Origin: Plantibacter sp. Leaf314
Lineage (GTDB): Bacteria; Actinomycetota; Actinomycetes; Actinomycetales; Microbacteriaceae
Reading direction: 5' to 3'
Length of the DNA: 64,000 bases
Assembly (NCBI RefSeq): GCF_001423185.1
Contig: NZ_LMOB01000001.1
Span: 543,374 to 607,373, forward strand
Below are positions 23,763 to 32,654 of this stretch, in pieces (position 1 is the first letter of the stretch; each line of letters starts with the position of its first letter). The translations under genes and the position numbers were made by a program. The notes below the pieces were generated by a model that saw only the letters and a list, made by a program, of their open reading frames with translations, was not told where the DNA came from and did no database searches.

Positions 23763-24194
23763 CTAGTTGTAGGCGTCGATCACAACCAATGCAGCTTCAG
23801 CGCTGTCGGCGGGGAAATCATCGGCATCGCAGGCGAAATCCCATGAGTCGGTCGAGGCCACCAGGGAAGGAACCTCGCGCGGTCCGTCGGCCTCACACAC
23901 GAGCACGGTCCCATCCGTGAAGGTGATCGTGGAGACGGGGCTGAATTTGATGCTGTTGGCGTTGCTGATCGTGAAATCGAGCGTGAGTTCGGTGCCGACG
24001 GCTGTGGTCGTCAGCCGGGCGGTATCGACCGTGTAGTAGCCGGTCGCGGTGTTGTCGGTGATATCGGTGATTGTGGCACTATTCGTGACAGCGAGCGGAT
24101 CGACCTCTTCGGCTGCGCATCCCGCGAGGGCAATGCTCATGCTTGCTGCCACGGCCAGCAGCATGACCGTTCGCCGCTGCATGCTTTCGTTCAT
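23763..24194 (-). CDS. Putative lipoprotein of unknown function
   Basis: 143 residues. A lipoprotein signal peptide ends in IALAGC, giving a mature protein with an acidic N-terminus, a beta-rich body (for example TDNTATGYYTVDTARLT and FSPVSTITFTDGTVLVC) and two cysteines that could pair. No family is recognised. The start is ambiguous: ATG 24194 or ATG 24182, neither with a good ribosome site. The gene ahead ends only seven bases upstream, so coupled translation is likely. Confidence 0.65.
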   Translation of the reverse strand: MNESMQRRTVMLLAVAASMSIALAGCAAEEVDPLAVTNSATITDITDNTATGYYTVDTARLTTTAVGTELTLDFTISNANSIKFSPVSTITFTDGTVLVCEADGPREVPSLVASTDSWDFACDADDFPADSAEAALVVIDAYN

Positions 24195-24201
24195 CGGAGG
24201 A

Positions 24202-24882
24202 CTAGACGAACAGTTGCGCGACGAGTGCGGCCGTGAGTGCTCCGGCACCAGCATTCGCGGCCGAGCCGAGCACGCCGCGAAGGGTGGCGAGCGCCCCCTT
24301 CACCTTCCGCTGGTTGGGTTCTGTCTGCACGATCTCGTCGAGCACGATGGTTGCGGCATGGCGACCGGCCTCGCGTTCGTCCTCGTCCAGATCACCGGCC
24401 GCGTTGAGGGCGTCGAGCGCCTGTTGGATCTTCTGCGCCAGCTCCTCGTACCCGGGTGTCACAGTCGAGGTCTGGTTGAGTGTCCCGCCTCGCGTCACGA
24501 CGTTCACATTGTGTGAGCCGGTGATGACGTACTGATCACCGTGCACGTGCTGTGCGGGTTCGACCGGCCGTGGCGGGCTGGTGGTGAACTTCGCCTCAAT
24601 ATGGGATGCGTGCGAGGGCATGTTGCTCGGTGCCTTGTTCACGTCGGTAGTCGTGATGTAGACGGTTCGTGTGCCGCCCGTGGTGCTGCGCGGGTCGCTC
24701 AGCTCCATCGTGTCGCCGTCGTGCACGGGCGCGGTGATGTCGAAAAATGCGCTGTGCGCCTGCACCTGTGCTTCGAGTTCGTGCCGAACGCCCTCGTGGA
24801 TGACCACGACCGATTCTGTGCCGAACCGTCGCCCGATGCGCGCGATGAAACCACCTTTTTCGGGTCGTGGCAGGGGATTCAT
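24202..24882 (-). CDS. Hypothetical modular protein, 226 aa
   Basis: No named family recognised. Residues about 1-75 look like a small beta domain (FIARIGRRFGTESVVVIHEG, then THD-like PVHDGDTMELSDPR). A middle Gly/Asn/Val stretch (YVITGSHNVNVVTRGGTLNQ) could form repeated beta strands. Residues about 145-215 form a charged helical region, and the C-terminus is a hydrophobic tail of about 20 residues (AGAGALTAALVAQLFV). Forms a two-gene unit with the lipoprotein. It lies between the copper module and a tRNA remnant, in a region that may be acquired. The dispersed repeat copy 2 lies 39 bases upstream. Confidence 0.65.
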   Translation of the reverse strand: MNPLPRPEKGGFIARIGRRFGTESVVVIHEGVRHELEAQVQAHSAFFDITAPVHDGDTMELSDPRSTTGGTRTVYITTTDVNKAPSNMPSHASHIEAKFTTSPPRPVEPAQHVHGDQYVITGSHNVNVVTRGGTLNQTSTVTPGYEELAQKIQQALDALNAAGDLDEDEREAGRHAATIVLDEIVQTEPNQRKVKGALATLRGVLGSAANAGAGALTAALVAQLFV

Positions 24883-25378
24883 CTGCGTCTCATTTCTGGC
24901 GTGATGTGGGCCGATTCGGCCTGTGAATAACTACCCGGGAATACGACCGATAACGTGGATTACTCGCGGGCGGAATGAACACCCCAAGGACACCCATCGC
25001 GGCTATCTCTCCAACGGCTTCCTTGGCAGGACGGGGCAGTGGCAACTCAGGCGTTCGTCCTGGACTGATCATGACCACGAGTGTAGGAACGACCACCGAC
25101 AGTCTCGTCGTCGGGGAGAGATTGGACGATGAAGATCCAACCTCCTGGCACACACCACCAGAGAGCGTCGTCGCCTTCCATCGCTGCTCCATTTTGGCGA
25201 CTTGTTTGCCCAAATGTGCAGTCAATGTGGCGGGGTGGGTCTGCGCGGCATAGCGACTTGGTCAGCGCATCCAGCGCGTCCCCGAGGCGTCCCCGCGCTG
25301 TGCAATGTGAGACTCCACGGGCGCCTTCGAGCAAGCACCGAACCCCGAGAACACGCGGAGCCGTCCGACGCGGGAGTC
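24883..25378. other. Gene-poor gap before the tRNA remnant
   Basis: About 500 bases without a supportable gene, with patches of lower GC (for example around 25190-25230). It contains repeat copy 2 (24921-24954). Several overlapping frames exist on both strands, but none has a ribosome site together with a recognisable product. Confidence 0.5.
24921..24954 (+). repeat. Dispersed 34-bp repeat, copy 2
   Basis: Begins CTGTGAATAACT and ends GACCGATAAC; 28 of 34 positions equal copy 1 at 18564-18597, same orientation, 6.4 kb apart. It lies 39 bases upstream of the ATG of the 226-aa gene on the opposite strand. Confidence 0.7.
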
Positions 25379-25423
25379 TTTACACCGTGGATGTCGTCGG
25401 TTCGATCCCGGCAGGGCCCACCA
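25379..25423 (+). other. 3' remnant of a tRNA-Val (anticodon TAC), probable integration scar
   Basis: From 25379 the sequence reads as a tRNA 3' half: anticodon loop TTTACAC, stem CGTGG, variable ATGTC, T-stem GTCGG, T-loop TTCGATC, T-stem CCGGC, acceptor AGGGCCC, A and encoded CCA. The 5' anticodon stem does not pair, and no D-arm or 5' acceptor GGGCCCT is found upstream, so the gene is not intact. Identity starting in the anticodon loop and ending at CCA is what tyrosine recombinases leave at tRNA attachment sites. Confidence 0.62.
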
Positions 25424-25532
25424 CATGGATAACGCCGGGATCATGCCGATCGCCGGGCGCCTGGCCGAAAGTCCCCCGACACTGGACGATCGGTCGAGCG
25501 CGGTGACGGCGGCTGCCCGTACGATCGAGGGG

Positions 25533-26342
25533 ATGGACACGACGATCCCCACCCCGTACGAAGACCTCCTGCGCGACACGCTCGAGCACGGCGCCGTCAA
25601 AGGCGACCGCACCGGAACCGGAACCCGCAGCGTCTTCGGTCGCCAGCTCCGGTTCGACCTCTCCGAGGGCTTCCCGCTCATCACCACCAAGCGGGTCCAC
25701 TGGAAGTCCATCGCCTACGAACTCCTGTGGTTCCTCCGCGGCGACGGCAACGTCCGTTGGCTCCAGGAGCACGGCGTGTCCATCTGGGACGAGTGGGCCG
25801 ATGCCGACGGCGAGCTCGGTCCCGTCTACGGTGTCCAGTGGCGCTCCTGGCCGACGCCCGACGGCTCGCACATCGACCAGATCTCGCAGGTCATCGAGCA
25901 GCTGCGCACCGACCCGAACTCGCGCCGCATCATCGTCTCCGCCTGGAACGTCGCCGACATTCCCAACATGGCGCTCGCGCCGTGCCACGCCTTCTTCCAG
26001 TTCTACGTCGCCGACGGCAAGCTCTCCTGCCAGCTCTACCAGCGCAGCGCAGACCTCTTCCTCGGCGTCCCCTTCAACATCGCCAGCTACGCGCTCCTCA
26101 CCCACCTCGTCGCCGAGCAGGTCGGGCTCGAGGTCGGCGACTTCGTGTGGACGGGCGGCGACTGCCACATCTACGACAATCACGTCGAGCAGGTGACGGA
26201 GCAGCTCACGCGCGCACCGTTCCCCTCCCCGCAGCTGCGCATCAACACGAAGCGCGACAGCATCTTCGATGTCGAGTACGACGACCTCGAGATCGTCGAC
26301 TACCAGCACCACCCCGCCATCCGCGCGGCCGTCGCCGTATGA
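25533..26342 (+). CDS. thyA: Thymidylate synthase
   Basis: 269 residues, standard ThyA length. Converts dUMP and methylene-tetrahydrofolate to dTMP and dihydrofolate. Present are [12 protein letters not shown] (about 25-36), the catalytic Cys151 in [33 protein letters not shown] and the closing [11 protein letters not shown] region. ATG 25533 follows GAGGGG; a longer in-frame start at 25425 is rejected because homologues begin near PYEDLL. The stop overlaps the dfrA start (ATGA), coupling the enzyme with the reductase that recycles its product. Confidence 0.97.
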   Translation: MDTTIPTPYEDLLRDTLEHGAVKGDRTGTGTRSVFGRQLRFDLSEGFPLITTKRVHWKSIAYELLWFLRGDGNVRWLQEHGVSIWDEWADADGELGPVYGVQWRSWPTPDGSHIDQISQVIEQLRTDPNSRRIIVSAWNVADIPNMALAPCHAFFQFYVADGKLSCQLYQRSADLFLGVPFNIASYALLTHLVAEQVGLEVGDFVWTGGDCHIYDNHVEQVTEQLTRAPFPSPQLRINTKRDSIFDVEYDDLEIVDYQHHPAIRAAVAV

Positions 26343-26863
26343 GCCTGGCGCTCATCTGGGCCCAGGCCCACGACGGCGTCATCGGCGCCGACGGCGACAT
26401 GCCCTGGCACGTCCCCGAGGACCTCGCTCACTTCAAGGCGCTCACCGGGTCGGACGCAGTGATCATGGGACGCCGCACCTGGGATTCGCTCCCCCCACGA
26501 TTCCGTCCGCTCCCGGGACGTCCGAACATCGTCGTCACCCGCGATCACGCGTGGTCAGCCGACGGCGCGATCGTCGCGCACTCCCTGGAGAACGCGTTCG
26601 AAGCGGCACAGCTCGCCGGCAACGGCCAGGCCTGGGTCACCGGCGGCGCAGGTCTCTTCGCCGAGGCGCTCCCCCTCGCCGACCGCCTGGAGGTCACCGA
26701 ACTCGACCTCGACGTCGCGGGCGACACCTTCGCGCCGATCATCGGCGAGGAATGGGTGCCCGTCACGATCGATCCGGCGCACGGGTGGTCGGAATCACGA
26801 ACAGGCGTGCCGTATCGGTTCATCCGCTATGAGCGCGCACCCGAGATCGTCATCACCGGCTGA
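26339..26863 (+). CDS. dfrA: Dihydrofolate reductase
   Basis: 174 residues. Reduces dihydrofolate to tetrahydrofolate with NADPH. Recognisable: [20 protein letters not shown] (catalytic acidic residue at about 28), [21 protein letters not shown] and the [12 protein letters not shown] cofactor loop. ATG 26339 overlaps the thyA stop by four bases. Both enzymes act in the same folate cycle, and the pair is a common bacterial arrangement. Confidence 0.96.
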   Translation: MSLALIWAQAHDGVIGADGDMPWHVPEDLAHFKALTGSDAVIMGRRTWDSLPPRFRPLPGRPNIVVTRDHAWSADGAIVAHSLENAFEAAQLAGNGQAWVTGGAGLFAEALPLADRLEVTELDLDVAGDTFAPIIGEEWVPVTIDPAHGWSESRTGVPYRFIRYERAPEIVITG

Positions 26864-26902
26864 CACGTCCGGCGAACCGGATCGACCTCAGCGGGCCGCG
26901 GC

Positions 26903-27373
26903 TCAGGCCGGCTGCCGCAGCTCTTCGAGCGCGGCACGGTAGGCGGCGAGCGAACGGGCCTCGCCAGGCGCGGTGATGAAGCTCTCGCGGATGATGCCCT
27001 GCTGGTCGATGAGGAACGTCGCCCGGTTCGCGAAGCCCTTCTCCTGCAGGAAGACGCCGTACTCCTTGGCGACTTGACCATGCGGCCAGAAATCCGCCAG
27101 CAGCTGGAAGCCGTACTGCTCCTGCTCGGCCCAAGCCCGCAGGGTGTGCTTCGAGTCGACGGAGATGCCCACGAGCGTCACCTGGTCGTCGGTGAACAGG
27201 CTCAGGTTGTCGCGCAGTTCGCACAGCTCCCCCGTGCACGTCCCGGAGAACGCCAGCGGGAAGAAGACGAGTGCGACGGCGGACTGGCCTCGGAACTGAC
27301 TCAACCTGACGAGTTCACCGAACTGGTTCGCCAGTTCGAAGTCGGGTGCCAGGGTGTCGTTCTCGAGTGCCAT
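26903..27373 (-). CDS. Peroxiredoxin (AhpE-like)
   Basis: 156-residue thiol peroxidase of the AhpC/TSA superfamily that reduces peroxides in the cytosol. Peroxidatic Cys46 lies in FPLAFSGTCTGELC, and a second Cys51 five residues later could resolve it. The start (APDFELANQFGELVRL) and the FANRATFLIDQQGIIR strand are typical of the AhpE group. ATG 27373 is preceded by AAAGGA on the minus strand. It is divergent from aceE; a shared 240-base control region separates them. Confidence 0.92.
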   Translation of the reverse strand: MALENDTLAPDFELANQFGELVRLSQFRGQSAVALVFFPLAFSGTCTGELCELRDNLSLFTDDQVTLVGISVDSKHTLRAWAEQEQYGFQLLADFWPHGQVAKEYGVFLQEKGFANRATFLIDQQGIIRESFITAPGEARSLAAYRAALEELRQPA

Positions 27374-27491
27374 GAGGGTCCTTTCAGGCGGGTGCGCCTG
27401 CTCCGGATCGCCCGAGCGGTGGACGGGTCCGATCCGGTCACACATCCTAGCCCCGCGCCGCAGCTGGGCAAACCCGGAGCCCTGCTGCGCT

Positions 27492-27516
27492 CGGTCACCG
27501 TTCCCTGGGGTGACCG
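27492..27516. promoter_or_regulatory. Inverted repeat upstream of aceE
   Basis: CGGTCACC (27492-27499) and GGTGACCG (27509-27516) are exact complements with nine bases between. A TAGGGT hexamer (27519-27524) that could serve as -10 follows directly, about 90 bases before the aceE GTG. Likely an operator for pyruvate dehydrogenase or for the divergent peroxiredoxin. Confidence 0.45.
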
Positions 27517-27614
27517 GATAGGGTGAAAGGTGGCGCCCGCGTCCATACCCATCAGGACGCATGGAGTTCACCATCACAACCCAGGCACGATCTGCCACGA
27601 GAGAAAGGTCGACG

Positions 27615-30341
27615 GTGACTGTTCACGACCAGGATCCATACTCGTCCAACCACGTAGACGCCGATCCTGAGGAGACGTCCGAGTGGAATGAGTCCCTCGA
27701 CGCCCTCGTCGACGAACGTGGCCGCGGTCGCGGCCGCGACATCATGCTGAGCCTCCTCAAGCGCTCGAAGGAGCTGCACCTCGGCGTGCCGATGGTGCCG
27801 ACCACCGACTACATCAACACCATCGCCTCGGAGAACGAGCCCGACTTCCCGGGCGACGAGGACATCGAACGCCGGTACCGTGCCTGGATCCGCTGGAACG
27901 CGGCCATGACCGTGCACCGCGCGCAGCGCCCCGGCATCGGTGTCGGCGGACACATCTCCACCTACGCGTCCTCCGCGGCGCTGTACGAGGTCGGCTTCAA
28001 CCACTTCTTCCGCGGCCAGGACGCCCCGGGCGGTGGGGACCAGATCTACATCCAGGGCCACGCCTCCCCCGGCACCTACGCCCGAGCCTTCCTCGAAGGA
28101 CGCCTCAGCACCGACCAGCTCGACGGCTTCCGCCAGGAGAAGTCGCACGCACCGCACGGCCTGTCCTCGTACCCGCACCCGCGGCTCATGCCTGACTTCT
28201 GGCAGTTCCCGACGGTGTCGATGGGCCTCGGTCCGATCAACGCGATCTACCAGGCGCACCTCGCCAAGTACGTCACGAACCGTGGCATCAAGGATGCGAG
28301 CGACCAGCAGGTCTGGGCGTTCCTCGGCGACGGCGAGATGGACGAGGTCGAGAGCCGCGGTCAGCTGCAGGTCGCCGCGAATGAGGGTCTCGACAACCTC
28401 AACTTCGTGATCAACTGCAACCTGCAGCGCCTCGACGGCCCGGTCCGCGGTAACGGCAAGATCATCCAGGAGCTCGAGAGCTTCTTCCGCGGTGCCGGCT
28501 GGAACGTCATCAAGGTCATCTGGGGCCGCGAGTGGGACGACCTCCTCAACCGCGACACCGACGGCGCACTGCTCAACCTCATGAACGTCACGCCTGACGG
28601 CGACTTCCAGACGTACAAGACGGAAGACGGCGCGTACGTCCGCGAGAACTTCTTCGGCCGCGACGAGCGCGCCCTGAAGCTCGTCGAGGGCTACAGCGAC
28701 GACGAGGTCTGGAACCTCAAGCGCGGTGGCCACGACTACCGCAAGGTGTACGCGGCGTTCAAGGCGGCCAGCGAGCACAAGGGCCAGCCGACGGTCATCC
28801 TCGCGCACACGATCAAGGGCTACGGCCTCGGCCCGAGCTTCGAGGGCCGCAACGCGACCCACCAGATGAAGAAGATGACCCTCGACAACCTGAAGACCTT
28901 CAGGGACACGATGCGCATCCCGATCACGGACTCGCAGCTCGAGGAGAACCCCTACCTCCCGCCCTACTACCACCCGGGCGAGGACGACGAGGCGATCCAG
29001 TACCTGCACGAGCGTCGTCGCGCGCTCGGCGGCTACGTGCCGGAGCGTCGCAGCAAGTACACGCAGCTGAACCTGCCCGACGACTCCGCTTACAAGGCGG
29101 CGAAGAAGGGTTCCGGTACGCAGGAGATCGCCACCACCATGGCGTTCGTCCGACTGCTGAAGGACCTGCTCCGCGCGAAGGACTTCGGCAACCGCATCGT
29201 CCCGATCATCCCCGACGAGGCCCGCACCTTCGGCATGGACGCGTTCTTCCCGAGCGCGAAGATCTACAACCCGAACGGTCAGCACTACACCTCGGTGGAC
29301 CGCGAACTGCTGCTCGCCTACAAGGAGAGCCCGCAGGGCCAGATCGTCCACGTCGGCATCAACGAGGCGGGCGCGATCGCGGCCTTCTCCGCGATCGGCA
29401 CCTCGTACTCGGTGCAGGGCGAGCCGCTCATCCCGGTCTACGTCTTCTACTCGATGTTCGGGTTCCAGCGCACCGCCGACGCCATCTGGGCGGCCGGCGA
29501 CCAGATGACCCGTGGGTTCATGATCGGCGCCACCGCCGGTCGCACGACGCTCACGGGTGAGGGCCTCCAGCACGCTGACGGCCACTCGCTGCTGCTCTCG
29601 TCGTCGAACCCCGCGGTCGTGAGCTACGACCCGGCCTACGGCTACGAGATCGCGCACATCGTGCGCAGCGGTATCGAGCGCATGTACGGCGGCGAGCACC
29701 AGGACCCGAACGTCATGTACTACCTGACCGTCTACAATGAGCCGATGATCATGCCGGTCGAGCCGGAGGATGTCGACGTCGACGGCATCGTGCGCGGCAT
29801 CCACCGCATCAGCACCAGCGACAAGCAGGGCCCCAAGGCTCAGCTCATGGCGTCCGGTGTCGCGGTGCCGTGGGCGATCGAGGCGCAGCAGCTCCTCGCC
29901 GACGACTGGGGCGTCTCCGCCGACGTCTGGAGCGTCACGAGCTGGACGGAGCTCCGTCGCGACGGTCTCGCGGCCGATCAGCACAACTTCCTGCACCCGC
30001 AGGAGGAGCGTCGCGTGCCGTACGTCACGAGCAAGCTCGAGGGCGCATCCGGTCCGTTCGTCGCGGTGACCGACCACATGCACGCCGTGCCGGACCAGAT
30101 CCGTCAGTTCGTCCCGGGCGACTTCGCGACGCTCGGTGCCGACGACTTCGGCTTCTCCGACACGCGCGCAGCTGCCCGTCGCTTCTTCAAGATCGACGGC
30201 CCGTCGCTCGTCGTCCGGACCCTCCAGCAGCTCGCTGCTCGGGGCGAGGTCGACGCGAGCCTCCCGCAGCAGGCGATCGACCGCTACCGCCTCCACGACG
30301 TGAACGCCGGCAACACCGGTAACGCGGGTGGCGAGAGCTGA
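27615..30341 (+). CDS. aceE: Pyruvate dehydrogenase E1 component (homodimeric)
   Basis: 908 residues, the single-chain E1 typical of actinobacteria and enterics. Decarboxylates pyruvate on thiamine diphosphate and transfers the acetyl group to the E2 lipoyl arm. Visible: [21 protein letters not shown] near the N-terminus, the ThDP motif [27 protein letters not shown] (about 258-285), and the catalytic [19 protein letters not shown] region in the second half. The GTG at 27615, six bases after GAGAAAGG, is preferred to an upstream ATG at 27561. Adjacent fasR and fab genes tie acetyl-CoA supply to lipid synthesis. Confidence 0.97.
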   Translation: MTVHDQDPYSSNHVDADPEETSEWNESLDALVDERGRGRGRDIMLSLLKRSKELHLGVPMVPTTDYINTIASENEPDFPGDEDIERRYRAWIRWNAAMTVHRAQRPGIGVGGHISTYASSAALYEVGFNHFFRGQDAPGGGDQIYIQGHASPGTYARAFLEGRLSTDQLDGFRQEKSHAPHGLSSYPHPRLMPDFWQFPTVSMGLGPINAIYQAHLAKYVTNRGIKDASDQQVWAFLGDGEMDEVESRGQLQVAANEGLDNLNFVINCNLQRLDGPVRGNGKIIQELESFFRGAGWNVIKVIWGREWDDLLNRDTDGALLNLMNVTPDGDFQTYKTEDGAYVRENFFGRDERALKLVEGYSDDEVWNLKRGGHDYRKVYAAFKAASEHKGQPTVILAHTIKGYGLGPSFEGRNATHQMKKMTLDNLKTFRDTMRIPITDSQLEENPYLPPYYHPGEDDEAIQYLHERRRALGGYVPERRSKYTQLNLPDDSAYKAAKKGSGTQEIATTMAFVRLLKDLLRAKDFGNRIVPIIPDEARTFGMDAFFPSAKIYNPNGQHYTSVDRELLLAYKESPQGQIVHVGINEAGAIAAFSAIGTSYSVQGEPLIPVYVFYSMFGFQRTADAIWAAGDQMTRGFMIGATAGRTTLTGEGLQHADGHSLLLSSSNPAVVSYDPAYGYEIAHIVRSGIERMYGGEHQDPNVMYYLTVYNEPMIMPVEPEDVDVDGIVRGIHRISTSDKQGPKAQLMASGVAVPWAIEAQQLLADDWGVSADVWSVTSWTELRRDGLAADQHNFLHPQEERRVPYVTSKLEGASGPFVAVTDHMHAVPDQIRQFVPGDFATLGADDFGFSDTRAAARRFFKIDGPSLVVRTLQQLAARGEVDASLPQQAIDRYRLHDVNAGNTGNAGGES

Positions 30342-31602
30342 TTCCATCGCTACCACGGTGACGAAGACGAAGACGAAGGCCGAGACACTCGACTGGCTCC
30401 GCCGGATCTCGGGTGAGCTCGCGACCGCGACGCTGAAACGCCTCGAGGACACCCTTCCCTGGTACGCCGAGATGCCACCGGGCCGCCGCTCTGCGGTCGG
30501 CCTGGTGGCTCAGGCGGGCATCAGTTCGTTCATCTCGTGGTTCGACGATCCACGGTCCACACCGTGGATCGCCGCAGACGTGTTCGGTGCAGCTCCTCGC
30601 GAGCTGCTGCGATCCGTCAGCCTGCAGCAGACCCTGCAGCTCATCAAGGTCACCGTCGAGGTCGTCGAGGAGCGCGTCGCCTCCGGCAGCGTCGACCTCC
30701 GCGAGGCGATCCTCCTCTACTCCCGCGACATCGCGTTCGCGTCGGCCGACGTCTACGCCCGCGCGGCCGAGGCCCGCGGACTCTGGGACGCGCGCCTCGA
30801 GGCCCTCGTCGTCGACTCCATCCTGAGCGGCGAGGCCGACGACGAACTCCCGAGTCGGATCGCCGCCTTGGGCTGGCACGGCCACGGTGAGGCCTGTGTC
30901 CTCGTCGGGACCACGCCCCGAGTCCTCGACGTCGACATGCTCCGGCGCACCGCCCGGCATCTCGACGCTGACGTCCTCATCGGCGTGCAGGGCAACCGCC
31001 TCGTCCTCGTCCTCGGGCGGGCGGAGCTCCCGAGCACCGACGCCGGTGACGCCGAGCCGATCGACGAAGCGGAACAGGCCGCCGCCGACGCACGCGCGAG
31101 CGCCCAGCTGAGCTTCCTCGACATCGCGGCCAGACTCGAGCACGGGTTCGGACCCGGCCACCTCGTCCTCGGCCACGCCGTGCCGTCGCTCATCGAAGCG
31201 TCGCGCAGCGCGAAGGCTGCCCTCGCCGGGTTCGCCGTCGCGAAGTCCTGGCGTCACGCGCCGCGTCCGGTCTCGGCCGACGATCTGCTGCCCGAACGTG
31301 CACTGGCGGGCGACAACCTCGCGAAGACCACGCTCATCGAGCGGGTCTACCGCCCGCTGAAGGATTACTCGGGCGAGCTGGTGACGACGCTCTGGTGCTA
31401 CCTCGACAACGGTCGCTCCCTCGAGGCCACGGCGCGCGAGCTGTTCGTGCACCCGAACACCGTCCGGTACCGCCTGAAGCGCGTTTCCGAGGTGATCGGG
31501 TGGGACGCCACCGGAGCGCGGGAGTCCCTCATCCTCCAGGCAGCGCTCATCCTCGGCGCCATCGCCGAACCGGAACCGTCCCGCCGTCGCCTCTCCTCCT
31601 GA
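30328..31602 (+). CDS. fasR: FasR-like PucR-type activator of fatty-acid synthesis genes
   Basis: 424 residues: an N-terminal sensing part, a central GGDEF-like/CdaR-type region, and a C-terminal PucR helix-turn-helix ([43 protein letters not shown], about 365-408). In Streptomyces a PucR-type FasR immediately upstream of fabD activates the fab operon; the same position here supports that role. The start is uncertain: GTG 30328 overlaps the aceE end, while GTG 30358 begins [13 protein letters not shown]. The overlap with aceE suggests readthrough expression. Confidence 0.88.
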   Translation: MARADSIATTVTKTKTKAETLDWLRRISGELATATLKRLEDTLPWYAEMPPGRRSAVGLVAQAGISSFISWFDDPRSTPWIAADVFGAAPRELLRSVSLQQTLQLIKVTVEVVEERVASGSVDLREAILLYSRDIAFASADVYARAAEARGLWDARLEALVVDSILSGEADDELPSRIAALGWHGHGEACVLVGTTPRVLDVDMLRRTARHLDADVLIGVQGNRLVLVLGRAELPSTDAGDAEPIDEAEQAAADARASAQLSFLDIAARLEHGFGPGHLVLGHAVPSLIEASRSAKAALAGFAVAKSWRHAPRPVSADDLLPERALAGDNLAKTTLIERVYRPLKDYSGELVTTLWCYLDNGRSLEATARELFVHPNTVRYRLKRVSEVIGWDATGARESLILQAALILGAIAEPEPSRRRLSS

Positions 31603-31627
31603 CGCGGCACACCTCGGCGGCAGGTCC

Positions 31628-31646
31628 GTTGTGGAACAGTCACAAC
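31628..31646. promoter_or_regulatory. Inverted repeats upstream of fabD (putative FasR site)
   Basis: GTTGTG (31628-31633) and CACAAC (31641-31646) are exact complements around GAACAGT. Immediately after lies a second small dyad, CTTTC-CC-GAAAG (31648-31659). They lie in the 109-base gap between fasR and fabD, where FasR activation is expected. Confidence 0.45.
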
Positions 31647-31711
31647 ACTTTCCCGAAAGGTTCGTGGCGTTGCTCCACTGCTGAGGCTCGTTCCGTTGGC
31701 AGACTGGACCG

Positions 31712-32635
31712 GTGATCGTCATCGCCTGCCCTGGACAGGGCTCCCAGACCCCCGGCTTCCTCGACCCCTGGTTGCAGGACGTCTCCGCGAGGGAAGCGCT
31801 CGGCCGCTTCTCCGACGAAGCCGGACTCGACCTCGTCAAGCACGGCACCGTCTCCGACGCCGACACGATCCGCGACACCGCCGTCGCGCAACCGCTCATC
31901 GTCGCCGCCGGCATCGTCGCCCTCGACGCACTCCGCAAGGCGCTCCCCGCAGATGCGGCTCCGTTCGGCGGCATCGCCGGTCACTCCGTCGGTGAGATCA
32001 CCGCGGCCTACGGTGCGGGCATCCTCTCCGACAGCGACGCCATGAGCTTCGTGAGCGAGCGCGCTGTCGCCATGGCCGAAGCGGCTGCGATCACGCCCAC
32101 GGGTATGAGCGCGGTGCTGGGTGGCGACCAGGACGCCGTCGTCGAGCACGTCCGATCCTTCGGCCTCGAGCCGGCCAACTACAACGGTGGTGGCCAGATC
32201 GTCGTGGCCGGTGCCCATGACGCGCTCGCCCGCCTCGCCGACGAACCGCTCAAGGGCACCCGGGTGATCCCGCTGCAGGTGGCCGGGGCGTTCCACACGA
32301 GCTTCATGCAGTCGGCCCGCGACTGGCTGGCCGGCGCGAGCCGCACGGTCGAACCGCAGGACCCGTCGCTGCGGATCTGGACGAACCACGACGGTTCCGA
32401 GGTCACCTCGGGTGCCAAGTTCTTCGACCTCCTCATCGGCCAGGTCGCCTCCCCGGTACGCTGGGACCTGTGCATGGACGCGTTCAGCGCCGCAGGGATC
32501 ACCGGACTCGTCGAGCTCGCTCCCGCCGGGGCGCTCACCGGACTCGCACGTCGCGGCCTCAAGGGCGTGCCGACCGTCGCCATCAAGACTCCCGACGACC
32601 TGCCGGCAGCCCTCGACCTCATCGCCCAGCAGTAG
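31712..32635 (+). CDS. fabD: Malonyl-CoA:ACP S-malonyltransferase
   Basis: 307 residues. Transfers malonyl groups from CoA to acyl carrier protein for chain elongation. PGQGSQ at the N-terminus, the nucleophile Ser92 in GHSVGE and the partner His195 in AGAFHTSFM are in place. GTG start (31712). First gene of fabD-fabH-acpP-fabF; fabH follows after 19 bases. Little leader is visible between the presumed promoter and the start. Confidence 0.96.
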   Translation: MIVIACPGQGSQTPGFLDPWLQDVSAREALGRFSDEAGLDLVKHGTVSDADTIRDTAVAQPLIVAAGIVALDALRKALPADAAPFGGIAGHSVGEITAAYGAGILSDSDAMSFVSERAVAMAEAAAITPTGMSAVLGGDQDAVVEHVRSFGLEPANYNGGGQIVVAGAHDALARLADEPLKGTRVIPLQVAGAFHTSFMQSARDWLAGASRTVEPQDPSLRIWTNHDGSEVTSGAKFFDLLIGQVASPVRWDLCMDAFSAAGITGLVELAPAGALTGLARRGLKGVPTVAIKTPDDLPAALDLIAQQ

Positions 32636-32654
32636 CGCAGACGGAGAACCAGCA

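Noticed and set aside
24890..25225. A 111-codon minus-strand frame in the gap before thyA
   Set aside because: It has a short hydrophobic stretch but no clear start signal or family, and overlapping frames on the other strand are as long. Left as intergenic.
25300..25423. An intact tRNA-Val gene at this place
   Set aside because: The 3' half folds, but the 5' anticodon stem does not pair and neither D-arm nor 5' acceptor strand exists upstream, so only a remnant is reported.
27552..30452. A 966-codon minus-strand open frame antisense to aceE
   Set aside because: It is the mirror of a highly conserved, GC-rich gene with strong third-position bias; the translation is Val/Arg/Glu-rich without any domain, while the plus frame matches aceE throughout.
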